Origin: Succinatimonas sp. UBA6849
GTDB lineage: Bacteria > Pseudomonadota > Gammaproteobacteria > Enterobacterales > Succinivibrionaceae
NCBI GenBank assembly: GCA_002449335.1
Contig: DKDL01000062.1
Coordinates: 1-27,250, forward strand
Reading direction: 5' to 3'
DNA length: 27,250 nt
In this document: piece after piece, positions 20,910-27,250 of the stretch
Layout: each line of letters begins with the position of its first letter
Position numbering within the stretch: position 1 is the first letter of the stretch
The notes under the pieces: generated by a model
Seen by the model: the letters and a program-made list of their open reading frames with translations, nothing else
Told to the model about the DNA's origin: nothing
Databases searched by the model: none
Translations under genes and position numbers: made by a program

Positions 20910-22172
20910 ATGAGCTTCATTAACAAAGCCAAGTCAATCGCAGAATATGATCCAGAGTTATGGACCGCAATGAGCGGCGAATGCCAGAGACAGGAAGATC
21001 ATATCGAACTTATCGCATCAGAGAACTATGCTTCTAAGTGTGTAATGGAAGCACAGGGCTCACAGCTTACAAACAAATATGCTGAAGGTTACCCTGGAAA
21101 GCGTTACTACGGCGGTTGCGAATACGTTGATGTTGTAGAGCAGTTAGCAATCGACAGAGCTTGCAAGTTATTCCACTGCGATTATGCAAATGTTCAGCCT
21201 CATGCTGGTTCTCAGGCAAACAATGCTGTATATCAGGCACTGTGCAAACCAGGTGACACCGTAATGGGCTTATCATTAGCTTCAGGCGGTCACTTAACTC
21301 ACGGTTGCCCTGTAAACTTCTCAGGTAAAATCTACCACGCTGTAGGTTACGAAGTTAACGAGAAGGGTGAGTTAGATTACGATGCAATCCGTAAGGAAGC
21401 ATTAGAGTGCAAGCCAAAGATGATCATCGGTGGTTTCTCAGCTTACTCAGGAATCGTAGACTGGAAGAAACTTCGTGAAATCGCTGACGAAGTTGGTGCA
21501 TATTTATTAGTTGATATGGCTCACGTAGCAGGTCTAGTAGCAGCTGGTGTATACCCAAGCCCAATTGACTATGCTCACGTTGTAACCTCAACTGCTCACA
21601 AGTCATTAGGTGGCCCACGTTCAGGCTTTATCTTATCAAACTGCCACGACGAAGCTATCTACAAGAAATTAAATTCAGCTATCTTCCCTGGTACACAGGG
21701 TGGTCCTCTAGAGCACGTTATCGCTGCTAAGGCTATCGTATTCAAGGAGGCTATGGAGCCATGGTATGTTGAGTACCAGAAGCAGGTTGTAGCTAATGCT
21801 AAGTTATTAGCTCAAGAAGTTATGAAGCGCGGTTACAAGGTTGTAGCAGGCGGTACCCACAACCACTTATTCTTAATGGACTTCATTGGCTTAGAGATGA
21901 CCGGTAAAGATGCTGAGGCTGCTTTAGGCAAGGCATTTATTACTGTTAACAAGAACACTGTTCCTGGTGAGCCACGTTCTCCATTTATCACCTCAGGTAT
22001 CCGTGTTGGTACTCCAGCATGTACCCGTCGTGGTTTCAAAGAAGCAGAGATCAAAGAGTTAGCTTCAATCATGTGTGATGTTCTGGACAACTATCAGAAT
22101 GATGAAGTTATCTTAAAGTGCCGTGAGCGTGTTAAGGCTCTATGCGCTAAATTCCCTGTATACAAAGACTAA
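20910..22172 (+). CDS. glyA: Serine hydroxymethyltransferase
   Basis: The 420-residue protein begins MSFINKAKSIAEYDPELWTA, as in gammaproteobacterial GlyA, behind GAGGAACACTCC. It carries IELIASENYAS, YPGKRYYGGCEYVD, the cofactor-pocket DMAHVAGLVA, and the PLP lysine K231 in STAHKSLGGPRSG. FPGTQGGPLEHVIAAKA and the C-terminal GIRVGTPACTRRGF complete the set. It interconverts serine and glycine with tetrahydrofolate, feeding one-carbon metabolism. The PLP motif reads STAHKSLGGPRSG where many relatives have TTTHKTLRGPRGG, which looks like lineage variation. Codon use (GTT, CGT, GGT rich) suggests high expression. ribD follows after 24 bases. Confidence 0.98.
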   Translation: MSFINKAKSIAEYDPELWTAMSGECQRQEDHIELIASENYASKCVMEAQGSQLTNKYAEGYPGKRYYGGCEYVDVVEQLAIDRACKLFHCDYANVQPHAGSQANNAVYQALCKPGDTVMGLSLASGGHLTHGCPVNFSGKIYHAVGYEVNEKGELDYDAIRKEALECKPKMIIGGFSAYSGIVDWKKLREIADEVGAYLLVDMAHVAGLVAAGVYPSPIDYAHVVTSTAHKSLGGPRSGFILSNCHDEAIYKKLNSAIFPGTQGGPLEHVIAAKAIVFKEAMEPWYVEYQKQVVANAKLLAQEVMKRGYKVVAGGTHNHLFLMDFIGLEMTGKDAEAALGKAFITVNKNTVPGEPRSPFITSGIRVGTPACTRRGFKEAEIKELASIMCDVLDNYQNDEVILKCRERVKALCAKFPVYKD

Positions 22173-22196
22173 TAGTCTCAAGATAGGAAATTTACT

Positions 22197-23339
22197 TTGA
22201 GTCAAGTTTTAGAAACTGACAAAAAATACATGATGCAAGCCCTAAAGCTTGCATCATGCGGCTTATACACATCCTACCCAAATCCTGCGGTAGGATGTGT
22301 CATTGTCCGTGACGGTAAAATCATCGGCAAGGGATACCACCATAAAGCTGGTTGTCCACATGCTGAGATTATGGCTTTACAGGATGCCTCCTTTGATGTT
22401 GAAGGTGCTACTGTATATGTAACCCTAGAGCCATGCTCTCATTATGGCAGAACTCCTCCATGTGCCTTAAAACTTGTAGAGATGAAGGTAAAAAGAGTAG
22501 TTGCTGCTGCAGATGATCCAAATCCTAAAGTAAACGGTAAAGGCTTTAAGATCCTACGTGATGCTGGTATTGAAGTTACTCAGCATGTATTAGAAAAAGA
22601 AGCTTTATTCCAAAACCGTGCTTTCATGAAATCCATTACAGGACCAATCCCTTACGTATCTGTAAAGGTAGGTATGTCAATGGACTGTAAAACTGCCTTA
22701 AAAGACGGTTCAAGCAAATGGATCACAGGTCCAAAATCTCGTCAGAAAGTTCAGGACATCAGAGCAAAATCTGACTGCATCATTACAGGCGTGAATACTG
22801 TAATTGCAGATGATCCTTCAATGTCTGTGCGCTATGACGAATTAAAAGAAAAGTACTATAAAAAGATTGATAAAGAGTATTTAAGACAGCCTCTAAAGGT
22901 GATTTTAGATACCAACTCAAACTTAGATATTTCAAAATATAAGATCTTTAAAGACGGTAAAGTGCTACTGGTTAACGGTACTACTGACTCTGAGTTAGTT
23001 GGTACTGAAAAAGTTGTTGATGAACATGTAACACGCATATTTATGCCTTTAAGACATGATCTAATCGATCTTGAATATCTGTTAAAATACTTAGGTGAAT
23101 TAAAAATTCGTCGTGTGATGGTAGAGGCAGGTTCAATTTTAACCTCTGCTTTTATCAACGCAGGTTTCTGTGATGAACTCTACCTCTTTATGTCAGGTAA
23201 AGTTTTAGGTAAAGACGGACGCAATGCATTTAATCTTGAGAATGCAATATCTTTAGATAAGTGTCAGGAATTTACCTTATATAAGACTAAAAAGTACGGT
23301 TCTGATGTGCTCTTACATTATCTTTTAGGTGGTAACTGA
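22197..23339 (+). CDS. ribD: Bifunctional riboflavin deaminase/reductase
   Basis: The 380-residue protein has an N-terminal deaminase domain with zinc ligands in GCPHAEIMAL (HAE) and LEPCSHYGRTPPCA (two Cys). The C-terminal reductase domain includes VSVKVGMSMDCKTALKDGSS, KWITG and RVMVEAGSILTSAFINAG. It performs the second and third steps of riboflavin synthesis from the GTP-derived pyrimidine. The TTG start follows AGGAAA at good distance; the first ATG, 33 bases in, would remove residues before the conserved YMMQALKLA. It overlaps ribE at the stop (TGATG). Confidence 0.96.
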   Translation: MSQVLETDKKYMMQALKLASCGLYTSYPNPAVGCVIVRDGKIIGKGYHHKAGCPHAEIMALQDASFDVEGATVYVTLEPCSHYGRTPPCALKLVEMKVKRVVAAADDPNPKVNGKGFKILRDAGIEVTQHVLEKEALFQNRAFMKSITGPIPYVSVKVGMSMDCKTALKDGSSKWITGPKSRQKVQDIRAKSDCIITGVNTVIADDPSMSVRYDELKEKYYKKIDKEYLRQPLKVILDTNSNLDISKYKIFKDGKVLLVNGTTDSELVGTEKVVDEHVTRIFMPLRHDLIDLEYLLKYLGELKIRRVMVEAGSILTSAFINAGFCDELYLFMSGKVLGKDGRNAFNLENAISLDKCQEFTLYKTKKYGSDVLLHYLLGGN

Positions 23340-24070
23340 TGTTTACAGGTATTGTTGAAGCTGTAGGCACTCTAAAAGCTTTAAAAAAGCATGGCCACGG
23401 TTATGAGATTTTAGTAGAAACACCAGAATCTTTTAAGTTAAAAGAACGTGTAAAATTAGGCGATTCTATTGCTAACAATGGTGTTTGCCTTACAGTGACA
23501 GCTATGTCAGGTAATGCCTTTTATGCTGACGTTTCAGCTGAAACTGTAAAATGTACCTGTTTAGGTAATTACGCTAAAGGTCACAAGTTAAACCTTGAAC
23601 TTGCCTGTACTCCATCAACTCATTTAGGTGGTCACATCGTACAGGGCCACGTTGATGGTATTGGTACTGTAGTCTCAAAACATACCTTAGATGAAGCTTA
23701 TGATATCTGGATAAAAGCGCCAGATGAGCTTTTACGCTATATAGCCCCAAAGGGATCTATAGCTGTAGATGGTGTGTCTTTAACTGTAAATGAGATTAAA
23801 GGTAATACCTTTAGATTAACCTTAATTCCTCATACTCAAAGTAATGTTAACTTTGAGAACTTCTCTGAAGGTAATAAGGTCAATCTTGAGTGTGACGTAC
23901 TGGCAAGATACCTTGAAAGATTGCTCTCTTATGGCTTTAATCAGGGTAAGAATGCTCAAGAGAACGGTGCTTTAAAGAGTAATTCACCTAAGAATAATTT
24001 AGCTAATAGCAAGAGCAACAAGTCATCTGCTATTACTATGAGCTCACTGCTCATGAACGGTTTTAAATAA
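23339..24070 (+). CDS. ribE: Riboflavin synthase alpha chain
   Basis: The 243-residue product begins MFTGIVEAVG and has the two repeated barrel halves. Half one has SIANNGVCLTVTAMSGNAF, and HLGGHIVQGHVDGIGTVV marks the join. Half two has SIAVDGVSLTVNEIKGNTF and LIPHTQSNVNF. It dismutates two lumazines into riboflavin. About 40 residues after LLSYG form an Asn/Ser/Lys-rich tail absent from the usual ~213-residue enzyme; this tail is low complexity and has no motif. It overlaps ribD and precedes ribH by 13 bases. Confidence 0.96.
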   Translation: MFTGIVEAVGTLKALKKHGHGYEILVETPESFKLKERVKLGDSIANNGVCLTVTAMSGNAFYADVSAETVKCTCLGNYAKGHKLNLELACTPSTHLGGHIVQGHVDGIGTVVSKHTLDEAYDIWIKAPDELLRYIAPKGSIAVDGVSLTVNEIKGNTFRLTLIPHTQSNVNFENFSEGNKVNLECDVLARYLERLLSYGFNQGKNAQENGALKSNSPKNNLANSKSNKSSAITMSSLLMNGFK

Positions 24071-24083
24071 TTTTGGAGAACAT

Positions 24084-24554
24084 ATGTCTATCAAAGTAAT
24101 TGAAGGTAACAAGCCTTGCCGAGAGGGCAAGTTTGCTATTGTAGTATCTCGTTTTAACAGCCTTATCTGCGAGCGCTTAGTTGAAGGCGCTATCGACGTT
24201 TTAAAGCGTGAAGGTGAGGTACCTGAGGAGAACATTACTTTAGTACGTGTTCCAGGTGCAATTGAGATCCCAGTTGTATGCGAAAAGATTGCTCAGTCTC
24301 AAAAGTACGATGCTATCATCGCTTTAGGTTGTGTAATTCGTGGTTCAACCTATCACTTTGAAGTTGTTGCAAATGAGTGTGCAAAGGGCATTACTCAGGT
24401 AACATTAAAGTATGCTATCCCTGTATCAAACGGTGTTTTAACTGTTGATACTCTAGAGCAGGCTTTAGAGAGAGCTGGTTCTCATACCGGTAACAAGGGC
24501 GCTGAAGCTGCTTCTGCTGCACTTGAGATGGTAAATGTTGTAAAACAGTTCTAG
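24084..24554 (+). CDS. ribH: 6,7-dimethyl-8-ribityllumazine synthase
   Basis: The 156-residue protein has the standard blocks FAIVVSRFNSLICERLVEGA, VRVPGAIEIPVVC, IALGCVIRGSTYHFEVVANE (catalytic His) and PVSNGVLTVDTLEQALERAG. It makes the lumazine substrate for RibE from RibD's product and a four-carbon sugar phosphate. The ATG follows TTTTGGAGAACAT. ribBA, which supplies the sugar phosphate, is not in this window and must be elsewhere. Confidence 0.98.
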   Translation: MSIKVIEGNKPCREGKFAIVVSRFNSLICERLVEGAIDVLKREGEVPEENITLVRVPGAIEIPVVCEKIAQSQKYDAIIALGCVIRGSTYHFEVVANECAKGITQVTLKYAIPVSNGVLTVDTLEQALERAGSHTGNKGAEAASAALEMVNVVKQF

Positions 24555-24587
24555 TAAGTGTACTTATAAAGAAAAGTATCATTAGTA

Positions 24588-24625
24588 AAAGTTCTTAAAG
24601 GTAAAAGACCTAATTAAAGAACTTT
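24588..24625 (+). terminator. Hairpin between ribH and nusB
   Basis: AAAGTTCTT (24588-24596) and AAGAACTTT (24617-24625) pair perfectly, with an inner AGGT/ACCT. A following T run is lacking, so termination is doubtful; it may be an RNA-processing or stabilising structure inside the operon. Confidence 0.45.
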
Positions 24626-24654
24626 AAACTTAAAGTAATAAAGGATTTAAAAAG

Positions 24655-25089
24655 ATGGATTCAACAGAAGGTGCAGTAACACCAGCTCAGCGTCACAAGG
24701 CAAGACACTTTGCGATGCAGGCTATCTATCAGTGGCAGTTAACCGGCTTAAGCCCAACTGAAATTGAAAAACAGTTTTTAGAAGATCAGCCTATGAAAGG
24801 AACCGATCTTGATTACTTCCACGATCTAGTTTCAGGCGTAATTAACAATGTTCATGATATCGACATTGTTTATGCTCCATATTTAAGCCGTCCATTAGAC
24901 GATCTTGATCAGGTGGATAAAGCCGTATTACGTTTAGGTACCTTTGAGCTGATGTATCGCCAGGAAGTTCCATACCGTGTAGTTATTAACGAAGCTATCA
25001 TTCTTGCAAAGGAATTTGCAGAGCAAGACAGCCACAAGTTCGTAAACGGTGTGTTAGATAAGGTTGTTAAGTCTTTTAAGGCTCACTAG
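24655..25089 (+). CDS. nusB: Transcription antitermination factor NusB
   Basis: The 144-residue all-helical protein has the NusB pattern: RHKARHFAMQAIYQWQLTG near the start, then LSRPLDDLDQVDKAVLRLGT, YRQEVPYRVVINEAIILAKE and KFVNGVLDKVV. With NusE it binds boxA RNA and helps ribosomal RNA transcription. A clear AAAGGATTTAAAAAG site precedes the ATG. Its stop overlaps the thiL GTG by one base. Confidence 0.97.
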   Translation: MDSTEGAVTPAQRHKARHFAMQAIYQWQLTGLSPTEIEKQFLEDQPMKGTDLDYFHDLVSGVINNVHDIDIVYAPYLSRPLDDLDQVDKAVLRLGTFELMYRQEVPYRVVINEAIILAKEFAEQDSHKFVNGVLDKVVKSFKAH

Positions 25090-26063
25090 TGTCACTAGGC
25101 GAATTTGAACTTATAAAAAAGTACTTCTGTCAGAATGACAGAGGTACTGGTATCGAGTTAGGCATAGGCGATGACTGTGCCTTATTAAACCTTCCTAAAG
25201 GAAAAACTCTAGCTATCACTACCGATACCCAGATTGAGGGTATTCATTTCTTTAAAAACACCTCTCCTTACTATGTCGGCTATAAGTCTCTGTTGGTAAA
25301 CTTATCAGACCTAGCTGCCATGGGGGCAGAACCATACTGTTTTACGCTGTCTGTAACCCTGCCTGAGGCAAATGAGTCTTTTTTAGAAGAATTCTCAAAA
25401 GGATTATTCTCATTGGCTTCAAAAGTTAATATTCCTCTAATTGGAGGTAATACTACCAAAGGTGAGTTATCCATAACCATAAGTGCTTATGGATTGGTGG
25501 ATGCAGAAAAGGCTTTAAGACGAGATAGGGCTAAAGTGAATGATGACATTTATGTTACAGGTACTTTAGGTCTGCCAGGTCTTGCTGTAGAACTAGGCTA
25601 CAAGCATATAAGCATTGATACTTTAATTGATGGAAAAGATGCTTTTACTCATTGCTATGAGAAGAGCATGTTAATTCCAGACAGATGTGGATTTGCAAAA
25701 GAACTTGTAAATTACTCACACTGTGCTTTGGACATCTCAGACGGACTTGTAGGTGACTTAAAACATATCCTAGAGCGCTCACATGTAGGTGCCAGAATTG
25801 ATGTGGAGAAGTTACCAAAACCTTCTGAGTTTACAACCTATAAACTTGATGAAGAAGTACAGGATAAGCTTTGCTTATACGGTGGCGGCGATTATGAGTT
25901 GCTCTTTACAGCTCCAAAGGAAAACCATGACAAGCTAATGGAATTATCTAGCTTTTGTGCTGTAAAAGTAAGCAAAATTGGTGAAATTAAAAATGGTACA
26001 TTTGAGATCTTAAAACATGGTAAGATGTACCATCAAAACGTAAAGTCGTTCGAACATTTTTAA
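25089..26063 (+). CDS. thiL: Thiamine-monophosphate kinase
   Basis: The 324-residue protein has the family signatures LGIGDDCALL, TTDTQIEGIHFF, LLVNLSDLAAMGAEPY, LIGGNTTKGELSIT and LCLYGGGDYELLFTAP. It phosphorylates thiamine monophosphate to the active diphosphate with ATP and metal. The GTG start at 25089 overlaps the nusB TAG, indicating coupled translation. nusB-thiL next to rib genes is the common gammaproteobacterial order. Confidence 0.97.
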   Translation: MSLGEFELIKKYFCQNDRGTGIELGIGDDCALLNLPKGKTLAITTDTQIEGIHFFKNTSPYYVGYKSLLVNLSDLAAMGAEPYCFTLSVTLPEANESFLEEFSKGLFSLASKVNIPLIGGNTTKGELSITISAYGLVDAEKALRRDRAKVNDDIYVTGTLGLPGLAVELGYKHISIDTLIDGKDAFTHCYEKSMLIPDRCGFAKELVNYSHCALDISDGLVGDLKHILERSHVGARIDVEKLPKPSEFTTYKLDEEVQDKLCLYGGGDYELLFTAPKENHDKLMELSSFCAVKVSKIGEIKNGTFEILKHGKMYHQNVKSFEHF

Positions 26064-26096
26064 ATAAAGAATTCAAGGAAACATTGGAGATTTATC

Positions 26097-26915
26097 TTGA
26101 ACACATTATTAAAAAAGACTGCCATCGCATCAGTATTGGCAGCATCTGTATTATCTTTAAGTGCATGCGATCACGAAGTTTCAGTTTCAGAAAATGGTGC
26201 AGTTGTTAACGCAAATGTAGCAACATCTGCAGCACTAAATGATAAGAGCTCTTTTGAGGACAAAGCAGCATATGCTATCGGCGCTTCTTTAGGTGAGTAT
26301 GTAGCTCAGATGAAGCAGAGCCAAGAGCAGTTAATCGGCCCTATCTCAGCTGAAAAAGTAATTGAAGGTTTCACTGATGGTGTAAACGGCGCTTCAGCTT
26401 TAGACCGTGCTCAGATTGAGAAAGTGTTAAAAGATCTTGATGCAAAGATCCAGGAAAAGATTGCTGCAGAGCAGAAGAAATCAGCTGAAGAGAACCTAAA
26501 GGCTGGTGAGGCTTTCTTAGCAGCTAACTCAAAGAAAGATGGCGTTGTAACCACAACTTCAGGCTTACAGTACAAGGTTGTAAAACAGGGTGAAGGTGAG
26601 ACCGCAAAGAAAGGCGACAAGATCACTGTTACCTATAAGGGCACAACCATTGATGGCGTAACTTTTGATGAGTCTAAAAAGCCAATCGAGTTCCCATTAG
26701 AGAACATGATCGAAGGCTGGATCGAAGGTTTACAGTTAATGAACGAAGGTTCAGAGTACATCCTCTACATTCCATCAAAGTTAGCTTATGGTGAGAATGG
26801 TGCTTCTCAGGTTGTAAAACCAAACTCAGTTTTAATCTTTGATGTTCAGTTATTAAAGATTGAAAAGCCAACTCCTAAGGCTGAGACTGAGCAAAAAGAA
26901 GAAGCTAAGAAATAA
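26097..26915 (+). CDS. FKBP-type peptidyl-prolyl isomerase lipoprotein (FkpA/Mip-like)
   Basis: The 272-residue protein starts at TTG behind TTGGAGATTTATC. The signal peptide ends in the lipobox LSLSAC (C24), so it is probably a lipoprotein of the cell envelope. Residues ~55-145 form the helical FKBP N-terminal dimerisation domain (KAAYAIGASLGEYVAQM, EKVIEGFTDGV). Residues ~155-260 are the FKBP catalytic domain with SGLQYKVVKQGEGETA, VTYKGTTIDGVTFDES, VIEGWIEGLQLM-like MIEGWIEGLQLM, and YIPSKLAYGENGA. It speeds proline isomerisation and acts as a folding chaperone outside the inner membrane. A Lys/Glu-rich tail closes the chain. Confidence 0.93.
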   Translation: MNTLLKKTAIASVLAASVLSLSACDHEVSVSENGAVVNANVATSAALNDKSSFEDKAAYAIGASLGEYVAQMKQSQEQLIGPISAEKVIEGFTDGVNGASALDRAQIEKVLKDLDAKIQEKIAAEQKKSAEENLKAGEAFLAANSKKDGVVTTTSGLQYKVVKQGEGETAKKGDKITVTYKGTTIDGVTFDESKKPIEFPLENMIEGWIEGLQLMNEGSEYILYIPSKLAYGENGASQVVKPNSVLIFDVQLLKIEKPTPKAETEQKEEAKK

Positions 26916-26918
26916 TTC

Positions 26919-26948
26919 TTATGCTCTATCTTTAAAATAAGAGCATAA
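26919..26948 (+). terminator. First hairpin after the FKBP gene
   Basis: TTATGCTCT and AGAGCATAA pair perfectly over 9 bases around a 12-base loop, three bases past the stop. It lacks a T run; it probably works with the next hairpin. Confidence 0.5.
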
Positions 26949-26950
26949 AC

Positions 26951-26997
26951 AAGCTCTAATCAAAAGATTTCGTCTTTGGTTAGAGCTTTAATTTTAA
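26951..26997 (+). terminator. Rho-independent terminator of the FKBP gene
   Basis: AAGCTCTAA (26951-26959) and TTAGAGCTT (26980-26988) are perfect arms, extended inward by weaker pairs (CAAAAGA/TCTTTGG), and followed by TTTAATTTTA. Confidence 0.75.
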
Positions 26998-27083
26998 AGA
27001 TAAGTAAATCCTTTTATTAAGTCAAACCAAGCCATTCACTTCAACTCTTAATTCTAAATCAACCAATACTCGTTAGAGTATCC

Positions 27084-27116
27084 TTAATATCTACTAACAT
27101 CTGTTGTAGATATTAA
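27084..27116. repeat. Perfect 11-bp inverted repeat
   Basis: TTAATATCTAC and GTAGATATTAA flank an 11-base spacer. The spacer begins and ends with partial echoes (TAACATCTGTT). It could be a regulator site or a hairpin for a convergent gene. Confidence 0.55.
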
Positions 27117-27119
27117 AAT

Positions 27120-27156
27120 CTCTTATTGTCTTATTGGTTAATAAGAGTTTATTTTT
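27120..27156 (+). terminator. Terminator-like hairpin with T run
   Basis: CTCTTATT (27120-27127) and AATAAGAG (27140-27147) are perfect arms followed by TTTATTTTT. Confidence 0.6.
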
Positions 27157-27250
27157 GGGGTAAAGATCTGTTGAGAAATTACCTTTGACAAACTTTCATT
27201 AAAGACCATTAACAAGACTCAAAATAAGGTAACTATTCAGAACCCCTAGG

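Larger units (their letters stand above)
26916..27250. other. Intergenic region with a series of terminator-like hairpins
   Basis: No gene is seen in this 335-bp tail. It has four inverted repeats: 26919-26948, 26951-26988, 27084-27116 and 27120-27147. Further right is TTGACA at 27185-27190, a perfect -35 box, but the -10 at the right spacing (ATTAAC) is poor. It may carry the promoter of a gene beyond the window. Confidence 0.5.

Noticed and set aside
27185..27213. A sigma70 promoter at the right edge
   Set aside because: TTGACA is perfect, but the -10 at 17 bases (ATTAAC) matches poorly and the downstream gene is not visible; mentioned only as part of the region.

Overview
The window is AT-rich bacterial DNA, most likely from a gammaproteobacterium. 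The best guess is the Succinivibrionaceae or a close relative, inferred from the gene sets aroQ-accB-accC and ribD-ribE-ribH-nusB-thiL, an FkpA/Mip-type lipoprotein, and the strong use of TTA and other AT-ending codons. No 16S rRNA or other marker is present to confirm this.

Left part (1-11.2 kb) is a type III CRISPR effector locus. A rightward gene, cut by the window edge, encodes a CARF-domain, sigma54-dependent (RtcR-like) activator. Facing it, on the minus strand, is a tightly packed operon. In transcription order it encodes a two-CARF PD-(D/E)XK nuclease, a short Cas10 with an intact GGDD motif but no HD nuclease, a single Cas7, a Csx10 (Cas5) with a long helical C-terminal tail, a double Cas7, Csx19, and a large TIGR03986-type RAMP protein. 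This is a III-D gene set and closely resembles the layout of fused III-D variants. No CRISPR array, cas6, cas1 or cas2 is visible.

Middle part (11.3-18.2 kb) is accessory. Upstream of the CRISPR operon on the same strand lie a DUF1848 protein and a methyltransferase-like protein. A 668-bp AT-rich divergent region follows. It holds a near-perfect sigma54 promoter reading right (14173-14189) and a near-consensus one reading left (13905-13922). The rightward one precedes a long structured leader and four small membrane-protein genes; a fifth small membrane protein, an exported protein, a lipoprotein and (minus strand) a metallophosphoesterase follow.

Right part (18.2-27.2 kb) is core genome: aroQ-accB-accC leftward, and glyA-ribD-ribE-ribH-nusB-thiL plus an FKBP lipoprotein rightward.

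Working hypothesis: RNA targeting by the Cas7/Csx10 complex makes Cas10 synthesise cyclic oligoadenylate. That signal could activate the CARF nuclease directly and could also switch on sigma54 transcription through the CARF activator. The two sigma54-type promoters flanking the island's divergent region are the obvious candidate targets. The parts are visible in the sequence; the link between them is inference.
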